64,000 nucleotides of DNA, taken from positions 4,109,501 to 4,173,500 of the forward strand of contig JAJTWR010000044.1 of assembly GCA_021613335.1 (NCBI GenBank), given 5' to 3'. The DNA comes from Whitmania pigra (Eukaryota; Annelida; Clitellata; Hirudinida; Haemopidae). The notes beneath the pieces are model-generated. The model was not told where the DNA came from and made no database searches. It worked only from the letters and a program-made list of their open reading frames with translations. The position numbers and the translations under genes are program-made. Below are positions 59,989 through 64,000 of this stretch, one piece after another (the stretch's first letter is position 1; each line of letters begins with the position of its first letter).

Positions 59989-60921
59989 AAAGATTGGATT
60001 ATTTAATTTCAGGTCAATATGATAAAAGTTGGTTTCCAAAAATAAATTGTTATTTAACATTATTTTACAGTTAATTGTTAGTAAATATCTTAAAACTGTA
60101 GACAACTTTGAGCTAACATTGGTACTTGCTATTTCTAATCCTCCTGCGTCGTTTTAGCAGCTGCTGTGGTTACTTATTGCTAATCTTTTCGTGAGGAAGG
60201 CTTTTTGGTGAGATTTGCTTAAATCTGGTGACAATACCTCATTGGTCTAGAGTTCAATCAATTGCTGGTAACCTATTCCCCTCGTGGAATTCTAATTTCT
60301 CTTCAAGTTAGGGATTGGTAAAAAAAAGAAATAAAGATATTTTATAAAGTAGAGTTTTATCAGTTAACCAAAGATGTAGGGATGATGCCTCAATGTGTTC
60401 TAATGTCGACCAAAGCCACAACAACCACGCCGGTTGTCTGAAGAGAGATAAATGCTCCGTATGGAAGGATGCTTGCGGTGTGGGACAACCCATGTCTCGA
60501 AGCGGCATCGTTGCATTTGTTGCTTGGCTGTTGTGACTCGAGTAGCTGCGTTGATGCATGCTGGACTTGAAGCCAGCCGGATCTGCGCATGTTTATCATG
60601 TTGTTGACAGCATGGCCCACTGATGCGAGTGAGCGGAAATGATGACGACCACGAAGATGGCAACAACTCGATGACTAATGTCCGTCAGCTCTGGAAGCGC
60701 CAGTCGTCATTGTTTTTGCTAGTTAAAAGACTGCTATATCTATTTGAGAACGTAAAGCATTCAAAACTGAATTCTGTTTTACAACGTTGGCGATGGACGT
60801 CTAAAAGGATATATTTACTGTTTTCTCGTTGGCTCGACGAACCTTTACGTCGCTTTTAGAGAGATGATATGAGTCGAAAGTTGTTGTTATTTTTATGAAC
60901 ATTTCCCCCTTTTGGTCAGTA
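59989..60921. other. SECISBP2 3' UTR and SYD-1 upstream region
   Basis: AATAAA at about 60042 probably ends the SECISBP2 mRNA. A plus frame at 60623-60859 starting MRVSGNDDDHEDGNNSMTNV may be the 5' coding exon of SYD-1, but I cannot join it to the PDZ exon at a clear donor, so it is left open. Confidence 0.4.
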
Positions 60922-63455
60922 CTATCGTGTTGACATGGATGATCAAGTCCAAACTGTTGAAATCATCAAGCAACCAGGCCAGACACTGGGTTTCTACATC
61001 CGCGAAGGTAATGGAGTCGATCGATGGAGTGGTGTGTTTGTATCGAGGATTGCCCAGGGAAGTGTTGTTGCCAAGAACAATTTGCTGAGAGTCAATGATG
61101 AGATACTGAACGTCAATTCAATTGACGTCCAGCGCATGAGTCTTGACGACGTGGTCATCCTCATGTCGATAGCAAGAAGGTTAGTGCTGACCATCAGAGT
61201 CAGCAGGAATTATAAATCCTGCAATCAAGTCGAACATGCCGAAGTCATCTCACCGAGAGAGCAGGCAGAACGAGAGGGCAGACAACCCGTTGTGGTCCTC
61301 AAGAGCGGCTTCAACTCCTCCTCCTACTCGGACATGTCCGTTGATGAACGAGCACAAGAGAGGCTTCTCACCAGCGACTTATACTCGAGACAGCCCGATA
61401 AGCAGATGATGTTAAGTTGTGGCGACGTTCAAGAAGCCTACAATACCAACCCGAGGTACAACGTTACTCAAATGAGTTCTGCTCCCATGCAAAGCCTCTC
61501 TCCGAGGCAGCTGGCGATAGAAGCTTCAAGTAATCTTCATTTCCCTCAACAACTGTCTGCATATTCTCCTACACGCATCCAACAGGCGCACCCCGACTAC
61601 CCCCAGGAAGGTGAGATATTTTCGCAGCAGATGGTCACGCAGTTCGGACAGCATCGTCGAACTCCTTCTGACCAGATGTACTGCACGATGGATAGGACCT
61701 CTCTCTACCGAGGACACGACTGGATGGACGGCAGAGTCATCGTTAGCGATTCTGGGCGCATGATGGATCCAACCTTAGATAGAACGTCGCTGGTGGCTTC
61801 AACGAGAATTCCTCAATCCACTCGAGTCATGCCAAACGGCAGAGTCTGCCAGATCGATCAGTATAACTCTGATTCCGAAGCCACGCCACGATACCAAAAG
61901 TCCAAGAACAGATACAGAAATTTCACTAATCAAGTAAAAATATTTTTAGAAAATGCTCTCTGAAAATAATGACTTCAACATTGACGCCGATTTACTTTCA
62001 GATGGGCGGAGTTTCTAGTGAAATGGAGCGAAATCAAGCCATGCTTAAGAGTATGACTCTTTCACGGGCTTCAAGTCTTCTCAGGAAGAGAACATCTGGT
62101 GAATAAAATGTAATTCTTTCAACTAATTAATCATTACAAATTACGACCATTTTCGCAGGGTCCTTTGCTGATCTGAGCACATTAGGCCTGTACGGGGACA
62201 CACAGTTTAATCCTGCGGCGCAAAAGCTGATTGGAAATCCCTACCAACAGGCCTCATCTATTAGCATGCCTATGCCTCAAGATGATTACAATCTCTGGCT
62301 GAACAGACAACTTCTTCAATACAACAACGAAACCATACCCAATGCTGTCAATCAGTATGGCATGTCCCATCAGCCATTGACCAATTATCGCTTAACTCGC
62401 AAACTTAGTACCGATTCCTTGATAGATTACAAAACCTATCAGATGGAGGGCCCATCAGACTTTTCTTATCCTCAAAAACTGGACAACAGGCTTGGAAGTT
62501 GGATCTCGTCTGACGTTCCATTTTCAAAATCATCGAGACAATCGGCCACAATGAGGCACCGTTCAAATCTACCTCAGCCACAAAAGGCGAAAGTGCACAC
62601 CGCTTCCATTCCGACTACCTCAGCAACCAACGCTCCAACTTCTGGCTCAATCTCACATTCATCTTCAAAGAGCGCAAACACGGCTTCCAAGAGCAGAGGC
62701 AACCAACTTTCACGAATTCCAATAAAGATTCAGACGGAACAGTTTGTCAACTGCCCATCAGAAGCATCAGATGCGTGTGTGCCTATGACTGGCAGTTTAA
62801 AAATCAACATCCTCTGCGGCCATGGACTCAAGTCGACTAAAACTGCACTCCGTGATTTGTATTGTGTGGTGGAGATCGACTCCATGCCTGTAGCACGAAC
62901 CATGGTGAGGACGGGTGCCCTGAACTTCGATTGGGACGAACAATTTGATATTGACGTCGTCCGGCTTCAAAAAGTTCAATTTCTCGTCTACAGTTGGGAC
63001 CCTGACACGAGACATCAACTTTGTTTCACAGCCGCTGCACCTGTGGCACAAGTGCTTGCCTCTCAAGCTGATCCCAACGAGAGCAATAACCAGCAATCTA
63101 GCAACCCCAAAGTTATAAAACTTGCGATAAAACTCGATCCGAAAGGAACTCTTTATGTTGAAATTTCATTCACAAATGTTTCGGCCACATTTTCTCGTTC
63201 ACAGTCGAGCAAAACGAACGTCTTTGGAGTCGATCTGAAAGAGATCGTTCAGAGGGAGAGATCTGGGTCCAACGTTCCCCTGTTGGTTCAAAGGTGTGTG
63301 AGGGAGATCGAACGAAGGGGAGTCGGACAACTGGGACTGTACAGATTGAGTGGTTCTACCAGACGAAAGCAACAACTGAAGGAAGAGTTTGAGAAAAATG
63401 TTCGCTTGGTGGATCTCTCTGGGGATGGAGTGTCTGATGTGAATGTCCTGACAAG
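60922..63455 (+). CDS. syd-1: SYD-1-type synaptic RhoGAP (PDZ-C2-RhoGAP), 3' truncated by the window
   Basis: Presynaptic assembly protein. Three exons are visible: 60922-61933, 62002-62097 and 62159-63455. An acceptor TTTTGGTCAG precedes the first, so an earlier exon exists or ATG 60935 (MDDQVQTVEIIKQPGQTLGF) is the start. Domains: PDZ (about 1-90; IKQPGQTLGFYIREGNG, VNDEILNVNSIDVQRMSLDD); a long Ser/Gln/Pro-rich linker; C2 (about residues 550-660; GSLKINILCGHGLKSTKTAL, RDLYCVVEIDS, WDEQFDIDV); and the start of RhoGAP (FGVDLKEIVQRE, VPLLVQRCVREIERRG, GQLGLYRLSGSTRRK). The Arg of LYRLSG is the arginine finger, so GAP activity is plausible. The exon ends DVNVLT|GTGAGT. The rest is outside the window. 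Confidence 0.9.
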
Positions 63456-64000
63456 TGAGTCACGTTCTAATTGGATTAATAATTTCCAAATATAAATGAG
63501 AAACTGCATCTCAAATCTCCTCTCTTGATCACTTGACCTCTTCTTTTCAAATGTTCAGCTTATTAATTAATTAAATTCATGACATTCACTACTTCCATTA
63601 TAAACCCACTCGAATAAATACTTACAATCGAGTATAAATTGATTCAAAACCATGGGCATTATAATCCATGAACCGTAACCATCTGAATTTATCAAATTAA
63701 AATTATGATGATTATGATGATGATGCTGATTGTGACAATTACTATGATGATTATTATTATAATCTCACTTATTGTAAGAAAGTGATTAAAACTAATTGAA
63801 TAAATTATTATTGATTACAAGCGAATGATTTTGAGGCAGCGCCATCACAAAATGATTCGAATATTTTTATGGCTAGCTGTCCTATTGATTTCTTGCGGCA
63901 GCTGGGTCTTGGCCAAGGCAAGTCTGAGTTATAAAAATGTTGAAAACTCTTGCAATGGAGAATATGCTTCTTCACAGCATATTCAAGAGTAATTCTAGTG
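63456..64000 (+). other. SYD-1 intron with a candidate secretory exon
   Basis: A (GATGATTAT)-like simple repeat lies at about 63702-63762. A 46-codon frame from ATG 63852 to TAA 63990-63992 encodes a clear signal-peptide-like start, MIRIFLWLAVLLISCG, followed by SWVLAKAS. It may be a small secreted protein or chance. In another frame, bases 63822-63912 stay open in the phase of the SYD-1 donor, but they do not resemble a RhoGAP domain. Confidence 0.3.

Noticed and set aside
60390..60666. Overlapping minus-strand frames upstream of SYD-1
   Set aside because: Three overlapping frames in the same region without protein-like features; likely chance in a locally GC-richer patch.

Overview
The window is a stretch of invertebrate animal nuclear DNA. 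Nearly every coding region is split by GT-AG introns, many of them short (about 40-500 bp), and the sequence is AT-rich. The genes encode conserved animal proteins: aminoacylase-1, an SLC17 transporter, a TRIC channel, Rab GDI, AMSH/STAMBP, WDR26, eEF1-gamma, Abraxas, SECISBP2 and SYD-1. A SYD-1 protein with a PDZ domain at its N terminus points to an invertebrate. An arthropod-like or other protostome source is my guess, and I cannot place it more closely. I found no prokaryotic features, CRISPR array, rRNA or intact tRNA gene.

Layout. 1-1195: first exons of a putative secreted Cys-containing protein (-). 2275-4823: aminoacylase-1 (-). 5049-10760: a transposon graveyard with a hAT element carrying a perfect target duplication, two CR1/L2-like retrotransposon tails, a Tc1/mariner remnant and a Helitron-related repeat. 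11750-14822: divergent C-terminal-motor kinesin (-). 16230-18360: decayed hAT, LINE and Tc1 copies. 19689-23332: SLC17 transporter (+). 24402-25592: TRIC channel (-), head-to-head with Rab GDI at 26320-28716 (+). 29256-30713: two small unidentified candidate genes (-) separated by SINEs. 31440-38300: nested accessory block (SINE, at least four hAT copies, a deleted Gypsy element, Tc1/mariner relics). 38968-40744: STAMBP/AMSH (+). About 41940-47910: WDR26 (+), with a SINE and a Helitron helicase fragment in its introns. 48698-50862: eEF1-gamma (-). 53417-55821: Abraxas (-), head-to-head with SECISBP2 at 56297-59988 (+). 60922-63455: 5' part of SYD-1 (+), which runs off the right side of the window.

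The host genes do not form a pathway cluster. Two ubiquitin-linked proteins (STAMBP and Abraxas, both with MPN folds) and a ubiquitin-ligase subunit (WDR26) lie within about 17 kb, which is probably coincidence. The presence of SECISBP2 implies that the organism makes selenoproteins.

The most informative material is the mobile DNA. Three hAT derivatives have exact 8-bp target duplications. A tRNA-derived SINE family has at least five copies and two different tails. An internally deleted Gypsy element joins its protease directly to the end of its integrase. I did not find a convincing new multi-gene system. The best candidates for new biology are the divergent kinesin-14, the small secreted or coiled-coil genes, and the tail-swapping SINE family. 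All exon boundaries were read by eye from splice signals and protein continuity, so ends may be off by a few bases.
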